DNA from: Saccharothrix carnea | GTDB taxonomy: Bacteria > Actinomycetota > Actinomycetes > Mycobacteriales > Pseudonocardiaceae | Assembly (NCBI RefSeq): GCF_003014735.1 | Contig: NZ_PYAX01000009.1 | Location: forward strand, 124,001-188,000 | Reading direction: 5' to 3' | DNA: 64,000 nucleotides | Shown: piece by piece, positions 50,280-59,659 of the stretch | How positions within the stretch are numbered: position 1 is the stretch's first letter | Layout of the letters: every line of letters begins with the position of its first letter | Position numbers and translations under genes: made by a program | Notes under the pieces: model-generated | The model's input: the letters and a program-made list of their open reading frames with translations, nothing else | The model's database searches: none | What the model was told of the DNA's origin: nothing

Positions 50280-50639
50280 TCAGTTCCAGAGGGCGACCAT
50301 CATTCCCGGGCAGTTGTTGTAACAATAGATTTCCGCCCGGTAGGTGGCGTAGACATTGCTCAGCGTCCGGTACACCTGTCCCGAGGTGGCCGTGGAGAAG
50401 ATGACCTGATTGTTGGTCATGTCGCGAACCCTGAGCTCGTAGCTCCGGCCCTGCACGTTGTAGGTCGCGACCACCACCTGATGCGCGGCGTTGGCTGTCA
50501 CGTTGCCGGTGCTGCAGTTACTGCGGTTCGCCTGCACCGTGCACGACTCCGTGTAGGCGAGCGCGTTCCCAGGCGTCGCCACCAGCATCGCCGTCGCGGC
50601 GGCCACACCCGCTGCAGCAGCCTTGATCGATTTCCTCAT
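50280..50639 (-). CDS. Small secreted protein with Sec signal peptide
   Basis: A 119-residue protein with a clear signal peptide: MRKSIKAAAAGVAAATAMLV then TPGNALA, cleavage near residue 28. The mature part is about 90 residues with four cysteines (two near the start, CTVQANRSNC, and two near the end, IYCYNNC), suggesting two disulfides, and is otherwise beta-rich. GAGGGGA lies a few bases before the ATG. It is transcribed divergently from the SARP regulator gene across a palindrome. Family unknown. Confidence 0.7.
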   Translation of the reverse strand: MRKSIKAAAAGVAAATAMLVATPGNALAYTESCTVQANRSNCSTGNVTANAAHQVVVATYNVQGRSYELRVRDMTNNQVIFSTATSGQVYRTLSNVYATYRAEIYCYNNCPGMMVALWN

Positions 50640-50686
50640 CGGTTCCCCTCGGTTATGTCGTGCCGGTCTGGCAGTCCTGTGTCTTT

Positions 50687-50710
50687 CGCTTGCGGCGTGC
50701 GCCGCAAGCG
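50687..50710. promoter_or_regulatory. Perfect palindrome in the divergent promoter region
   Basis: CGCTTGCGGC (50687-50696) and GCCGCAAGCG (50701-50710) are exact inverted repeats separated by GTGC. The element lies 48 bases upstream of the secreted-protein start and 48 bases upstream of the annotated regulator start, so it is centred between divergent genes. It could be an operator for the adjacent SARP or another dimeric regulator. A terminator role is unlikely because no gene ends here. Confidence 0.55.
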
Positions 50711-50757
50711 ACCTGGACAGCTTCCGGTGCCGCGATTGTTTGTGAGTTGTTTTTGGA

Positions 50758-53544
50758 TTGCATCACTTATGTACGTGTGCTTCACTCGATGGCGTGGACA
50801 CGCGTACGGGGGGACCGGCGCCGTGGCGTTTGCTGGGTCCACCGCGCTGGCGAGTGGGCGGTGCGGACGTCGACTTGGGACCCGCCAAGCAGCAGTGCGT
50901 GATCGCGGTGCTCCTGCTGACCCCCGGCCGCAGCGTGCCAGTCGGGACGCTGGTCGATCGCATATGGGGCGCGTATCCGCCGCGGGCCAGCAACGCCGTT
51001 GCGCCGTACGTGGCACGGCTGCGCCGCGTCATCGCCGCCGCCGGTGGCGATCCTGGCCTGTTGCAGTTCGTCTCCGGTGGCTATCGCATCGACGTGGCGG
51101 CCGAGCAGGTCGACCTGCATCGGGCGCGGCGGCTGGCCGCCGCGGCCCGCGAGGCACAGCGCGCGGGGGACGACAAGAGCTCCGCAGGGCTGCTGAGGCA
51201 GGCCCTGGCCGGATGGGAGCCGATCGCGCTGGCCGGTCTGCCCGGCGACTGGGCGGCCAGGGTGCGCGAGGCTCTGCACCGCGAACGGCTCGATCTGCTG
51301 GCCGATCTCGCCGAGGCGCGGCTGCGATTAGGCTTCGCGGACGCGGTGGTCGAGGAGCTCCGGCCGGTTGCCGCCGAGCACCCTACGGCGGAACGAGTGG
51401 TGGCGGCCCTGATGCGGGCGCTGAGCGCCGGCGGGCGGGTGCCCGAGGCCCTGGAATGTTATGCGCGGCTGCGCGCCGCTGTCAGTGACGAGTTGGGCAG
51501 CGAGCCCGGCGCCGCGGTCCGAGAGCTGCACGTCGAGTTGTTGCGCGGCAACGAACCGGCGTCGAACCGCGTGCCGGGTCCGGCTGTGCCTGCGCAGCTG
51601 CCCGCTGACGTGGCGGGCTTCACCGCTCGTGAGGACGAACTGCGCCGGCTGGACGAGGCGTTGGGCGACGACCGGCCGGTGGTGCTCGCCGGCACCGCCG
51701 GGGTCGGAAAGACGACACTCGCGGTGCACTGGGCGCACCGGGTCCGGCACCGGTTCCCAGGAGGCCAGCTCTTCGTGAACCTCGGCGGCTTCGGACCGGT
51801 CGAGTCGGTGCTGCCGCCCGAAGAGGCGTTGCGCGGTTTCCTCGAGGCGCTCGGCGTGCCGGGCCCACGGATACCGCGGGAGTTACCGGCCCGGGCGGCC
51901 ATGTTCCGCACGCTGGTGGCGGGCCGCCGCCTGCTGATCATCCTGGACAACGCACGGGACGCCGACCAGGTGCGGCCTCTGCTGCCCGGCACGCCGGGCT
52001 CGGTCGTCGCCATCACCAGCCGGGACCAACTGCTCAGCCTTGTCGCCATCGAGGCCGCCCGGCTGGTGAACGTCGGCCTGCTCACCCAGGCCGAGGCTCG
52101 CACGATGCTGGCCTGGCGGCTCGGGGACCAACGCGTGGACGCCGAACCGGCGGCGGTGCGGCGGCTCGGCGATGCCTGCGCTCACCTGCCGATCGCGTTG
52201 GCCATCGTGGCCGCCCGTGCGGCCGGCCGGCCCGACCTGCCGCTGGCATCGCTGGCCGACCAGCTCACCGCCGGCGACAGGTTCGACGTGCTCGACGGCC
52301 ACGACGCCAGCAGCAACGTGCGGATGGTTTTCTCCTGGTCGTACCGGAGCTTGAAACCCGCCGCGGCGCGACTGTTCCGGCTGCTCGGGCTGCACCCCGG
52401 GCCGGCGTTCACGGCGACCGCGGCGGCTAGCCTGGCCGGGCATCCGGTCGATCAGGTGTTGGACGAGTTGGTCCAGGCCCACCTGTTCGTACCGGCTGCG
52501 ACCGGTCGGTACGAACAGCATGATCTGCTGCGCGCGTACGCTGCGGAGCTGGCCGGCACCGATGAGCGAGACGCCCTGCACCGCCTGCTCGATCATTACC
52601 TCCACGGCGCCAGCAAAGCTATGCGGCTGAACCACACCCCGTCCGTGCTGACCCTGCCGCCGGCCCAGCCGGGGACGGTGGTGGACGAGATCGCCGACGA
52701 CAGTGCCGCGCTGGCATGGCTGATTGCCAACGATTCTGTGTTGACCAGACTGATCCGGCTGGCCGGACAGGCGGGCTTCGACGGGCACGCGTGGCGGCTG
52801 GCCCGCGCCCGCGACCACTTCGCCGTGCGGCAGGGCCGGTGGAACGACTTGGTCGAACTGGACCAGATCGGGCTGCGCGCGGCGCGGCGGACCGGCGATC
52901 GGGCGGCGGAAGCAGAGTTGCTGCGCAGCCTGGCCCGTGCCCTCCTGATGTTGGGCGACCACGACGGGGCGCGACGGCACGCGCTCACCGCGGCCGGTCA
53001 TTTCCACGAACTGGGCGAGCAGACGAGCGAGGCGCAGACACATCACTTCCTGGCCGACATCTTCGACCGGATGGGCCAGCCGCGTACGGCGTTGCGGCAC
53101 GCCCGTACGGCCTTGCGCGTTTACGAGGCCATCGACGATCGGGCGGGTATGGCCCGAGCACTCAACGCGACCGGTTGGTGCCATGCCGTCCTGGGTGAGC
53201 ACCGCCTCGCCGTGGAACACTGCGCGCGGGCGCTGGCGTTCTTCCGCGAAATCGGCGATCGCGACGGCGAGGCGGCTACGCAAGGCAGCCTGGGCTATGC
53301 CTGCGAGCAGTCGGGTGAGCTGGATGCGGCGATCGGCCACTACAACCAGTCGGTCCGCCTGTGTCGTGAGATAGGTGAGCGCTTCTATCTGGCCGACACC
53401 CTGACTCACCTGGGCGACTGTCTCCGGGCGAAGGGCGACCGCCGGGCGGCGCGGGCCGCTTGGTCCGAGGCGCTGGACGTCTTCGATGAGCTGGACCACC
53501 CGGCCCAAGATCTGCGTGTCAAGCTGGCAGCCGCATCCGAATGA
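50758..53544 (+). CDS. AfsR/SARP-family transcriptional regulator (HTH-BTAD-NB-ARC-TPR)
   Basis: About 928 residues. Order: OmpR/PhoB-type winged helix (about 25-110, with PAKQQCVIAVLLL, VDRIWGAYPP and VAPYVARLRR), bacterial transcriptional activation domain (about 115-265, ALECYARLRAAVSDELGSEP), NB-ARC ATPase (P-loop GTAGVGKT at 312-319, LLIILDN, GSVVAITSR) and TPR repeats (about 690-920). This is the full AfsR-type architecture of cluster and secondary-metabolism activators. The start is uncertain: a TTG at 50758 or a GTG at 50794, neither with a good ribosome-binding site. It may control the flanking small secreted genes, or one of the two biosynthetic loci at a distance. Confidence 0.88.
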   Translation: MHHLCTCASLDGVDTRTGGPAPWRLLGPPRWRVGGADVDLGPAKQQCVIAVLLLTPGRSVPVGTLVDRIWGAYPPRASNAVAPYVARLRRVIAAAGGDPGLLQFVSGGYRIDVAAEQVDLHRARRLAAAAREAQRAGDDKSSAGLLRQALAGWEPIALAGLPGDWAARVREALHRERLDLLADLAEARLRLGFADAVVEELRPVAAEHPTAERVVAALMRALSAGGRVPEALECYARLRAAVSDELGSEPGAAVRELHVELLRGNEPASNRVPGPAVPAQLPADVAGFTAREDELRRLDEALGDDRPVVLAGTAGVGKTTLAVHWAHRVRHRFPGGQLFVNLGGFGPVESVLPPEEALRGFLEALGVPGPRIPRELPARAAMFRTLVAGRRLLIILDNARDADQVRPLLPGTPGSVVAITSRDQLLSLVAIEAARLVNVGLLTQAEARTMLAWRLGDQRVDAEPAAVRRLGDACAHLPIALAIVAARAAGRPDLPLASLADQLTAGDRFDVLDGHDASSNVRMVFSWSYRSLKPAAARLFRLLGLHPGPAFTATAAASLAGHPVDQVLDELVQAHLFVPAATGRYEQHDLLRAYAAELAGTDERDALHRLLDHYLHGASKAMRLNHTPSVLTLPPAQPGTVVDEIADDSAALAWLIANDSVLTRLIRLAGQAGFDGHAWRLARARDHFAVRQGRWNDLVELDQIGLRAARRTGDRAAEAELLRSLARALLMLGDHDGARRHALTAAGHFHELGEQTSEAQTHHFLADIFDRMGQPRTALRHARTALRVYEAIDDRAGMARALNATGWCHAVLGEHRLAVEHCARALAFFREIGDRDGEAATQGSLGYACEQSGELDAAIGHYNQSVRLCREIGERFYLADTLTHLGDCLRAKGDRRAARAAWSEALDVFDELDHPAQDLRVKLAAASE

Positions 53545-53890
53545 CGAGGCAGCGGCTTGCTCGTTCGGTGCGGTACTCACCGACATTGCCTGTGCCGCTC
53601 ACATGGCCGACATGGTGGCCGCGCTCGGCGTCACGGAACTCGCGCTCGAACGTGCGCACGGCGTCGTGACGGTCCGTCGGAAGAACCCGAACGACGCGGC
53701 CACCGCCCGGATCGAGGCGTACGTGGTACTCGTCGAAGAGACGGGTGACGCGTGGGCCACCAAGCCACGAGAGCCGCACCGCCACCCGGATGACCGAGGT
53801 CGCACCGTTCGGTCGCTGTTCCGGTTCACCCTGACCGGTGATGCTGGATGGGGCTGTTCCGGCTCACATCACCCAAGGGGGTCGAAACTC
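53545..53890. other. Gene-free gap before the secreted-protein gene
   Basis: 346 bases. An ORF from 53486 stays open through the gap into the next gene, but its upstream part has no signal peptide or family features, while a proper signal peptide and ribosome-binding site appear at 53882-53891. I see no other structure. Confidence 0.4.
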
Positions 53891-54331
53891 GTGCGAAGAC
53901 TGTCTTCCGCCCTCGTGGCCATCATCGGAGCCTTATCCCTCGTCACCCTGCCCTCGACGGCGCAGGCTGCCGGCCGGGCCGATTCGCCGGTCGGCAACCA
54001 GGCTTCCGGTCTGGAGTGCACGATCTACCCCTACTGGACCTACCCGCCCGCCTACAGCGGCTCCTGCGTCTCGCCACGTCCGTCGTACAGCTCCACCATC
54101 CACTTCCGGGTGCAGTCGCCGACTCCCGGCGCCACCTACTCGTGGTCGCTGAGCGGCGCCCCTCTGCCGTCGTCCTGCACGTCCACCTCGTCGACCTGCA
54201 CCGTGGTGGTGAACACCACCCGGACCGACCGCTACGTCACGGCGACCGTCACGTCCTCGGACGGTGTCCTGACCTCCGACGCCTGGGCGCTCGCGGCCTG
54301 TCCCGGGCCCACCGGCGTCGAGTTCTGCTGA
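53891..54331 (+). CDS. Secreted Cys/Ser/Thr-rich hypothetical protein
   Basis: A 146-residue protein with a signal peptide (MRRLSSALVAIIGALSLV then TLPSTAQA, cleavage near residue 26). The GTG at 53891 is chosen because AAGGGGGT ends 8 bases upstream. The mature part has six cysteines and a Ser/Thr-rich beta pattern (TPGATYSWSLSGAPL, then TCTVVVNTTRTDRYVTATV) reminiscent of Ig-like or PKD-like beta-sandwich modules in extracellular proteins. It sits just after the SARP gene on the same strand and, with the 50280-50639 gene, frames that regulator. Function unknown. Confidence 0.65.
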   Translation: MRRLSSALVAIIGALSLVTLPSTAQAAGRADSPVGNQASGLECTIYPYWTYPPAYSGSCVSPRPSYSSTIHFRVQSPTPGATYSWSLSGAPLPSSCTSTSSTCTVVVNTTRTDRYVTATVTSSDGVLTSDAWALAACPGPTGVEFC

Positions 54332-54586
54332 GAGGTCGACCGCGGGGTTGACGACGGGGATCCGCTGACCTTCAGGTTCACCGGCTCGACCGCGCCCGCG
54401 GTGGTGACCGCGCCGGTGCGCGGTCGTGCGGACGGCCGGGCCGCTGCCTCAGGAAAGTACTGGCGCAGCGGGCCTGTGGTGTTTCGTTGGCGCCACGCCC
54501 CGAGGGTGGCGAGTGCCGGTCGTTCGTCATCGGCCGTGCGACGTGGCAGCCGGGTGCGCATGAGGTGTCGCAGGCGCCATCGCGAG

Positions 54587-55969
54587 TCAAGCTCGTTCAC
54601 GCGGGCTTGAAGGGGGCTGACCGGCGAGGTGGCGGTCGAGGACCCGATCGACGAGTCGGGACGATGCGCCCAGGTAACCGGTGGGGTCGCACAGCTCCCG
54701 CCACCGCGCCGGGTCGCTGTCGTGCCCTCGGGCGTGGAGTTGTCGCACCAGGACTTCGGCGGTGTCGCCGGTGGTGGCGGTGACTTCCGTCATGACCTTC
54801 TTCGCCGCGACCCTGCCGAGCAGCGGGGTCAGCACCGCGCCGAGGCGTTCCGAGACGATGGCGCCACCGGTGAGGGCGAGGTTCTCCCTCATCCGGTCGG
54901 GGAACACGGTCAGGCCGGCGGCGAGGTCCGCGGCGTTGCGCGCGGCGCCGGCGGCGAGGCGCAGTGCCTCGCGCAGCGGCTGCCACTCGGCGTGCCAGCC
55001 GCCTGCCGAGCGCTCGTCGGGTACGACCATGCACTGGTGCAGCACGGAGACCAGGGTCGGTACTTGACGAGCGGCGGTGAGGATGGTGGTGGCGTAGACG
55101 GGGTTGCGCTTCTGCGGCATGGCGGAGGAGGCGCCACGGCCCGGTGCCGCCGGTTCGGCCAGTTCGCCGATCTCGGTGCGGGTGAGGACTTCGACGTCGG
55201 CGGCGAGCTTGCCGAGCGTGCCGGTGACCAGGCTGAGCGCGTTGGCCACGTCGACGACCGGCAGCCGGGCGCCGTGCCAGGGGATCAGCGGTGCGGTGAG
55301 TCCGAGGTCGGTGGCGAGGTGCCCGACGAGGTCGAGGCTGTCGGCCTCGGTGAACTCCTGGTAGGCGGCCAGGGTGCCGGCGGCGCCGCCCAGCGACACG
55401 GGCAGCCCGTGCGAGCGCAGGTGGTCGAGGCGGTCGACGACGTCGAGCACGGCGTTGAGCCAGCCCGCCGCCTTGAGGCCGAAGGTGATCGGGACGGCGT
55501 GCTGGGTCAGGGTGCGGCCCGCCATGGGGGTGTCGCGGTGCTCGCGAGCCAGGTCGGCCACCGCGTCGGCGGTCCGTCGCAGGTCGCCGAGCACTCGGCC
55601 GAGCACTTCGTGGCAGATGAGCATGGTGGCGGTGTCGAGGATGTCCTGGCTCGTGCTGCCGCGGTGGACGAAGTCCGCGGCTTCCGGGTCGATCCTGGCG
55701 ACGATGCCGCTCAGTTGCGCGACGAAGCCGACGGTCGGGTTGCCGGTCTCGCGGACCTTCGCGACGAGGTCGGACCAGTCGAACGCGTCGGCGTCGACCT
55801 CGGCGAGCGCCGAGGCCGTGGCGGGTGGGACCATGCCGATGCGGGCCTGCGCGCGGGCCAGTGCCTCCTCGACCCGGATCATGGCGGTCAGCCACGCGCG
55901 GTCGTCGAGCAGGTCGTCGATCCCCGTGCCGGCCCATCCGGGTGAGAGCAGACCGCTGTCTGCGAACAT
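54587..55969 (-). CDS. Fumarase/aspartase-superfamily lyase, probable nitrosuccinate lyase (CreD-like)
   Basis: A 460-residue member of the argininosuccinate lyase/fumarase superfamily. The catalytic mobile loop GASSAMPQKRNP is at 279-290, and the other two conserved regions are GSTSQD (104-109) and TLTQHAVPITFG (153-164). Sequence style is closest to 3-carboxymuconate cycloisomerase (PcaB). However, no protocatechuate genes are present, and it is the second gene of an operon with a CreE-like flavoprotein, 11 bases downstream of it. In cremeomycin- and fosfazinomycin-type pathways a PcaB-like lyase releases nitrite from nitrosuccinate to give fumarate. AAGGGA lies 8 bases before the ATG at 55969. 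The function is inferred from pairing; PcaB activity is the main alternative. Confidence 0.7.
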   Translation of the reverse strand: MFADSGLLSPGWAGTGIDDLLDDRAWLTAMIRVEEALARAQARIGMVPPATASALAEVDADAFDWSDLVAKVRETGNPTVGFVAQLSGIVARIDPEAADFVHRGSTSQDILDTATMLICHEVLGRVLGDLRRTADAVADLAREHRDTPMAGRTLTQHAVPITFGLKAAGWLNAVLDVVDRLDHLRSHGLPVSLGGAAGTLAAYQEFTEADSLDLVGHLATDLGLTAPLIPWHGARLPVVDVANALSLVTGTLGKLAADVEVLTRTEIGELAEPAAPGRGASSAMPQKRNPVYATTILTAARQVPTLVSVLHQCMVVPDERSAGGWHAEWQPLREALRLAAGAARNAADLAAGLTVFPDRMRENLALTGGAIVSERLGAVLTPLLGRVAAKKVMTEVTATTGDTAEVLVRQLHARGHDSDPARWRELCDPTGYLGASSRLVDRVLDRHLAGQPPSSPRERA

Positions 55970-55980
55970 GTCGGTTCCCT

Positions 55981-57951
55981 TCAGGCGGTGGCTGGTTCGT
56001 TGACCGCGTGGGCGGTCAGGTTCAGGCACTCGCGGGCCAGCGCGTCGGCGTCGCCGAGGATGACGGAGTTGACACCGGGCCGCACTCCCGCCGCGGTGGC
56101 CCAGTGCACGGTCTCGGTGGGCACGCCGAACGCGAAGCGCCGGGGGTGTGGCCGCCGTTGTGCGTCGAGCAACGCGTAAGGGCGTGTCGTCACGGCGATG
56201 CCCCCGGTCTCGTACCACCCGGTCGTGCGGTTCGGGATGCGGTTGAGGGTGCAGGCGCCGCGGGCGAGCAGGCGGGTGAGCAGGGGATCGGTGGTGCGGC
56301 GGGCGTCGACGTCGGGCAACCGTGCCTCGACGAGCGTGCGAGCCCGGTAGTCGGCTCCCGGCACGAGCGGGCTGCGGGCCAGGAAGCCCCGGCCGTCGTC
56401 GAGGTGCTCCACGACCATCCCCGGCCCGACGACGGTGAGGACACCGGCCCTGATCAACGCCGCGGCCTGTTCGATGCGCTGCACGGGTGGGCCGATGGAC
56501 AGGAAGGCGTTGAGCGGCGTGTACCAGTCGTCGAGGTCGTCGCGGTAGGAGGTGCCGGTGAGGCCGCCGTGGTCGACCAGGAGCCGCACCTCGTTGCGCA
56601 GGTCGCGCAGCACGTCCAAGGCGGCCTTGAGCGGGCCTCGGACGTTGCCCAGGCGTGCCTCGCGGACATCGGCGTCGAGGTAGGACAACAGCCAGTCGCG
56701 GAACGCGCCCGGCCCGGAGAACCGGGTGCGGCAGGGCGTGGCGACGGACTCCCAGTCCCAGCGCGAAGTCGGCTCGAGCCCGAACCGGCGCAGCAGTCCG
56801 TCCTCCGCACCGGTCACGGGCGCCGACTCCGCCAGGTCGCGGAACTCGCGCAAGAAGCGTGCCCCCTCGGCGTCGCCCGATCGGTTGACCACGATGGTGG
56901 CGTAGTAGACGGCGCGCACTTCGCGGTCGATCCAGGGCCAGATGTCGGTACGGAAGTCCACGGGACTGGATGCGCGCAGGGCCGCGATGCGGTGCGGGGT
57001 CAGGAACAGCGGGACGTGCCGGCCGGAGACGCCTTTCTGGTTCTCGCCTCGCGCGTGGTAGGGCACCCCGCGCCGGGAACCGGCGATCAGGCGGGGTTCC
57101 CTGCCGGAGGGCTCGTAGCGCACCTGCCCGTCCCGGTCCCGGTGGAACACCCCGCCGCGACCGGAGGTCAGCAGCGCCAAGTGGTCGAAGAAGTTCAGGC
57201 CCAGACCGCGCAGGATGACCGGTTCACCGCCGGCGACAGCGCTCAGGTCGACGTCGGCCGGGTTGTGCGGGGGCACGTAGCGCAGCCCGTCGCGGACGGC
57301 GACGTCCTGCAACCGCTGCTGCGCGGGGGTCGGCGTGGTGTCGAGGTGGCCGAGGGCGAGCACGACGGAGTGCAGCCCCGTGAGCTGTTCGCCGTTCGAC
57401 AAGACCACGGCCTGGAGGCCGTCGTCCTCGTCGACGAGGTCGACCACCCGCTCCGGGTACCGCGCGATGACCACGTTGGCGGGGGCGTGCTCGACCAGGT
57501 GCCGCAACGTCCAGGCCAGGTAGTGACCGTAGAGGGCCCGGGTCGGGTACGCGTCGGGACCGAGGGTGAGCGCCTCGTGGCGCACCCATGCCGGGAGGTT
57601 CGGGAACGGGTCGAGCAGGGCGACGAAACGCGCCCACTCGTGCAGGCTGGGGCCGGGCACCACGGGGCCCGCGCAGTCGACGCTGTCGTCGACGAACATG
57701 GTGACCTGGGACGCGACGGTGTTCATCAGCAGGTGACGGGACTGGTCGGACCGCCACACCTGGCCACCGACGCCCAACCGGGGGTCGACCAAGCGTACGC
57801 GCACGGTGCGGTGCGGGGTCTCGCGGGCGTTGGCGCAGAGCCGTTCGAGCACTGACAAACCGCGCGGGCCGACTCCCACGAGGCAGATGTCACGAGCGTC
57901 CCGCGGATCGCCGGGTTCGCTCGGACGCGTGACCGTTGAGTGACCGCTCAT
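55981..57951 (-). CDS. FAD/NAD(P)-binding monooxygenase, probable nitrosuccinate synthase (CreE/FzmM-like)
   Basis: A 656-residue flavoprotein. The N-terminal Rossmann motif is GVGPRG (26-31) in ICLVGVGPRGLSVLERL, followed by LVDPRLGVGGQVWR and HLLMNTVASQVTMF. A second strand SVVLALGH precedes LRGLGLNFFDHL. This is the NAD_binding_9 type of large FAD enzyme. Members paired with a PcaB-like lyase oxidise the amine of L-aspartate in steps to nitrosuccinate, which the lyase splits to nitrite and fumarate. The ATG at 57951 is chosen because the protein family starts just before the Rossmann strand; the 66-residue upstream extension is low-complexity. It is the first gene of a two-gene operon. The CreE assignment rests on fold plus pairing. 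Confidence 0.68.
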   Translation of the reverse strand: MSGHSTVTRPSEPGDPRDARDICLVGVGPRGLSVLERLCANARETPHRTVRVRLVDPRLGVGGQVWRSDQSRHLLMNTVASQVTMFVDDSVDCAGPVVPGPSLHEWARFVALLDPFPNLPAWVRHEALTLGPDAYPTRALYGHYLAWTLRHLVEHAPANVVIARYPERVVDLVDEDDGLQAVVLSNGEQLTGLHSVVLALGHLDTTPTPAQQRLQDVAVRDGLRYVPPHNPADVDLSAVAGGEPVILRGLGLNFFDHLALLTSGRGGVFHRDRDGQVRYEPSGREPRLIAGSRRGVPYHARGENQKGVSGRHVPLFLTPHRIAALRASSPVDFRTDIWPWIDREVRAVYYATIVVNRSGDAEGARFLREFRDLAESAPVTGAEDGLLRRFGLEPTSRWDWESVATPCRTRFSGPGAFRDWLLSYLDADVREARLGNVRGPLKAALDVLRDLRNEVRLLVDHGGLTGTSYRDDLDDWYTPLNAFLSIGPPVQRIEQAAALIRAGVLTVVGPGMVVEHLDDGRGFLARSPLVPGADYRARTLVEARLPDVDARRTTDPLLTRLLARGACTLNRIPNRTTGWYETGGIAVTTRPYALLDAQRRPHPRRFAFGVPTETVHWATAAGVRPGVNSVILGDADALARECLNLTAHAVNEPATA

Positions 57952-58183
57952 CGCAGAAGTGTCCTGGGCCGGTCGTGGACCGCGGAGCACGGAACCACGA
58001 AGCGACAGTCGACGGCTGCCGCTTCGACCACGAACACCCAGCAGGTCCGAGGCGGCGACGTTCCACGCCTTCGGCACTTCGACGGCCGGCCGAGCGGGAC
58101 GGTCGGCCGGACGAAGGTCAGGTGGTGCGGCCGTTGCGGCACGCGTCACGAGTTCGTCCGGCCGCCCCGCTCGGCGCCGCGAT

Positions 58184-59659
58184 TCAGGAACGCGCCTCGG
58201 TGACCGGTGCCATCCGGTCCACGAGGCGGGTCGGTAGTTCGATGCGGAACGGGGACAGTGCGCCGGCTGTGACGTCCGGTGGGCAGTTGGTCCGGTCGGG
58301 ACGGCCGCGGAGGGCGTCCCAGTCGACCGGTTCGTGGCGGCGGGACTGTTGTGGTGGCACGTCGAGGCGTAAGGGTGACGGGTGGGTGCGGTTGGTCGGA
58401 GTCGCGCCCACCTGGATCGCGAACACCCGCACCAGGCGCTCCACCCGGTAGCCGCCCGGCTGGTCGCCGCGGCGCAGCAGGCCGGCTTCCACCAGTTCCT
58501 CCGCCAGTTCGCCGCCCTCGGGCACGACCGATTCCGGGTCGCAGCGGTACGGCAGGCGGGCGATGCGCGTCAGCAGTGCCCGGGCTGCCTCGCCCACCTC
58601 CTGGTAGGCGGAGTTCAGCGACTCGGACAGCGACAGGTCGCCGATGCGCAGCCAGTTCAGCGCGCCGTCGCGCTCCGCCAGCTTGGCGTTCGCCCGGTGC
58701 AGCGGCAGGTCCGGCCGCGCGACGAGCTTGCGCAAGGCGATGTTCAGCGCCAGGGGCAGGTCGTCGCACAGCTCGGCGAGCCGGTCGCACTCGTCCGGTT
58801 CGGCCTCGGCCCGCTCGGGCACGGCCGCGGTGATCATCGCGAGCGAGTCGGACCGCGACGGCACGTCCAGCCGGACGCGGCGGACGCCGTCCAGGCCCAG
58901 CAGCGGCTTGCGGCTGACCACCAGCGTCTGGCTGTGCCGTGACTCGGTCAGCAGCGGGCGCACCTGGCGCTCGTCGCGGACGTTCTCCAGCAGGACCAGG
59001 AGCCTGCGCTCCACCAGCAGTGAGCGGTACAGCCCGGCGCGCTGGTCGACCGTGCCGGACAGGTGGTCTGCGGGCACTCCCAGAGCCCGCAGAAAACCGT
59101 CCAGCACGAACCCGGCGTCCGACGCGGTGCCGGTCAGCGGTCCGAGGTCCGCGTACAGCTGGCCGTCGACCATGTCGGCGGCGACGCGGTGCGCGTGGTG
59201 CAGGGCCAGGTCGCTCTTGCCCACCCCGACCGGACCGGTGACGACCACCGGGTTGGCCGCGGGCACGTCGAGCAGGTCGAGCTCGCGCCGCCTGCCGACG
59301 AACCCCCAGGATCGCAGCGGCAGCTGGGCCGGCCGGGGCATCCCCCGGTCGTGGGGCGAGCTCCTATATCGGCCCCAGGACGGCGTGTCGGTGTTGGTCA
59401 CGTTCGCGGCTTCCATCCAGCGCCGCCGCCACTCCTCGCGGTCACCGCCGCACGCGGCCACGAACCCGAGCGTCACCTGCAACGTCGGCAACCGGGTGCC
59501 GCTGGCCGCGTTCGACAGCACGGACGGTGCGAACAACGCCGAGCGCGCCATCTCCCGGTACGTCGGGTTGCCGGCGCACGCCCTCAATCGGCGCAGCTCC
59601 GTGGCGAACGCGGCCGCCACTCCGCCGCCGACGTCCACGGGCTTCTCTGGTCTCGCCAT
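58184..59659 (-). CDS. XRE-type HTH plus STAND ATPase regulator
   Basis: A 491-residue protein. The N-terminus is a Cro/C1-type helix-turn-helix (about 13-75: ELRRLRACAGNPTYREMA, then FAPSVLSNAASGTRLPTLQV). After a linker comes an NB-ARC-type ATPase with P-loop GPVGVGKS (142-149), RRLLVLLEN Walker B, SQTLVVSRK and DDLPLALNIALR, then a short winged-helix region. TPR repeats are absent, so it is shorter than AfsR-type proteins. A very strong AAGGAGG precedes the ATG. It lies upstream of the nitrosuccinate operon in the same direction with a 232-base gap, so it is a candidate pathway regulator for the second locus. Confidence 0.82.
   Translation of the reverse strand: MARPEKPVDVGGGVAAAFATELRRLRACAGNPTYREMARSALFAPSVLSNAASGTRLPTLQVTLGFVAACGGDREEWRRRWMEAANVTNTDTPSWGRYRSSPHDRGMPRPAQLPLRSWGFVGRRRELDLLDVPAANPVVVTGPVGVGKSDLALHHAHRVAADMVDGQLYADLGPLTGTASDAGFVLDGFLRALGVPADHLSGTVDQRAGLYRSLLVERRLLVLLENVRDERQVRPLLTESRHSQTLVVSRKPLLGLDGVRRVRLDVPSRSDSLAMITAAVPERAEAEPDECDRLAELCDDLPLALNIALRKLVARPDLPLHRANAKLAERDGALNWLRIGDLSLSESLNSAYQEVGEAARALLTRIARLPYRCDPESVVPEGGELAEELVEAGLLRRGDQPGGYRVERLVRVFAIQVGATPTNRTHPSPLRLDVPPQQSRRHEPVDWDALRGRPDRTNCPPDVTAGALSPFRIELPTRLVDRMAPVTEARS

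Noticed and set aside
53519-53785. 88-aa minus ORF between SARP and secreted-protein genes
   Set aside because: It looked partly protein-like (FDEYHVRLDP), but it overlaps the SARP 3' end, has no ribosome-binding site and matches no family I know.
54232-54600. 122-aa minus ORF downstream of the lyase
   Set aside because: It overlaps the end of the well-supported secreted-protein gene and has shadow-like Arg/Pro/Thr composition.
54587-55969. Lyase as 3-carboxymuconate cycloisomerase of beta-ketoadipate catabolism
   Set aside because: No protocatechuate dioxygenase or other pca genes are nearby and its operon partner is a CreE-like flavoenzyme; retained as the main alternative.
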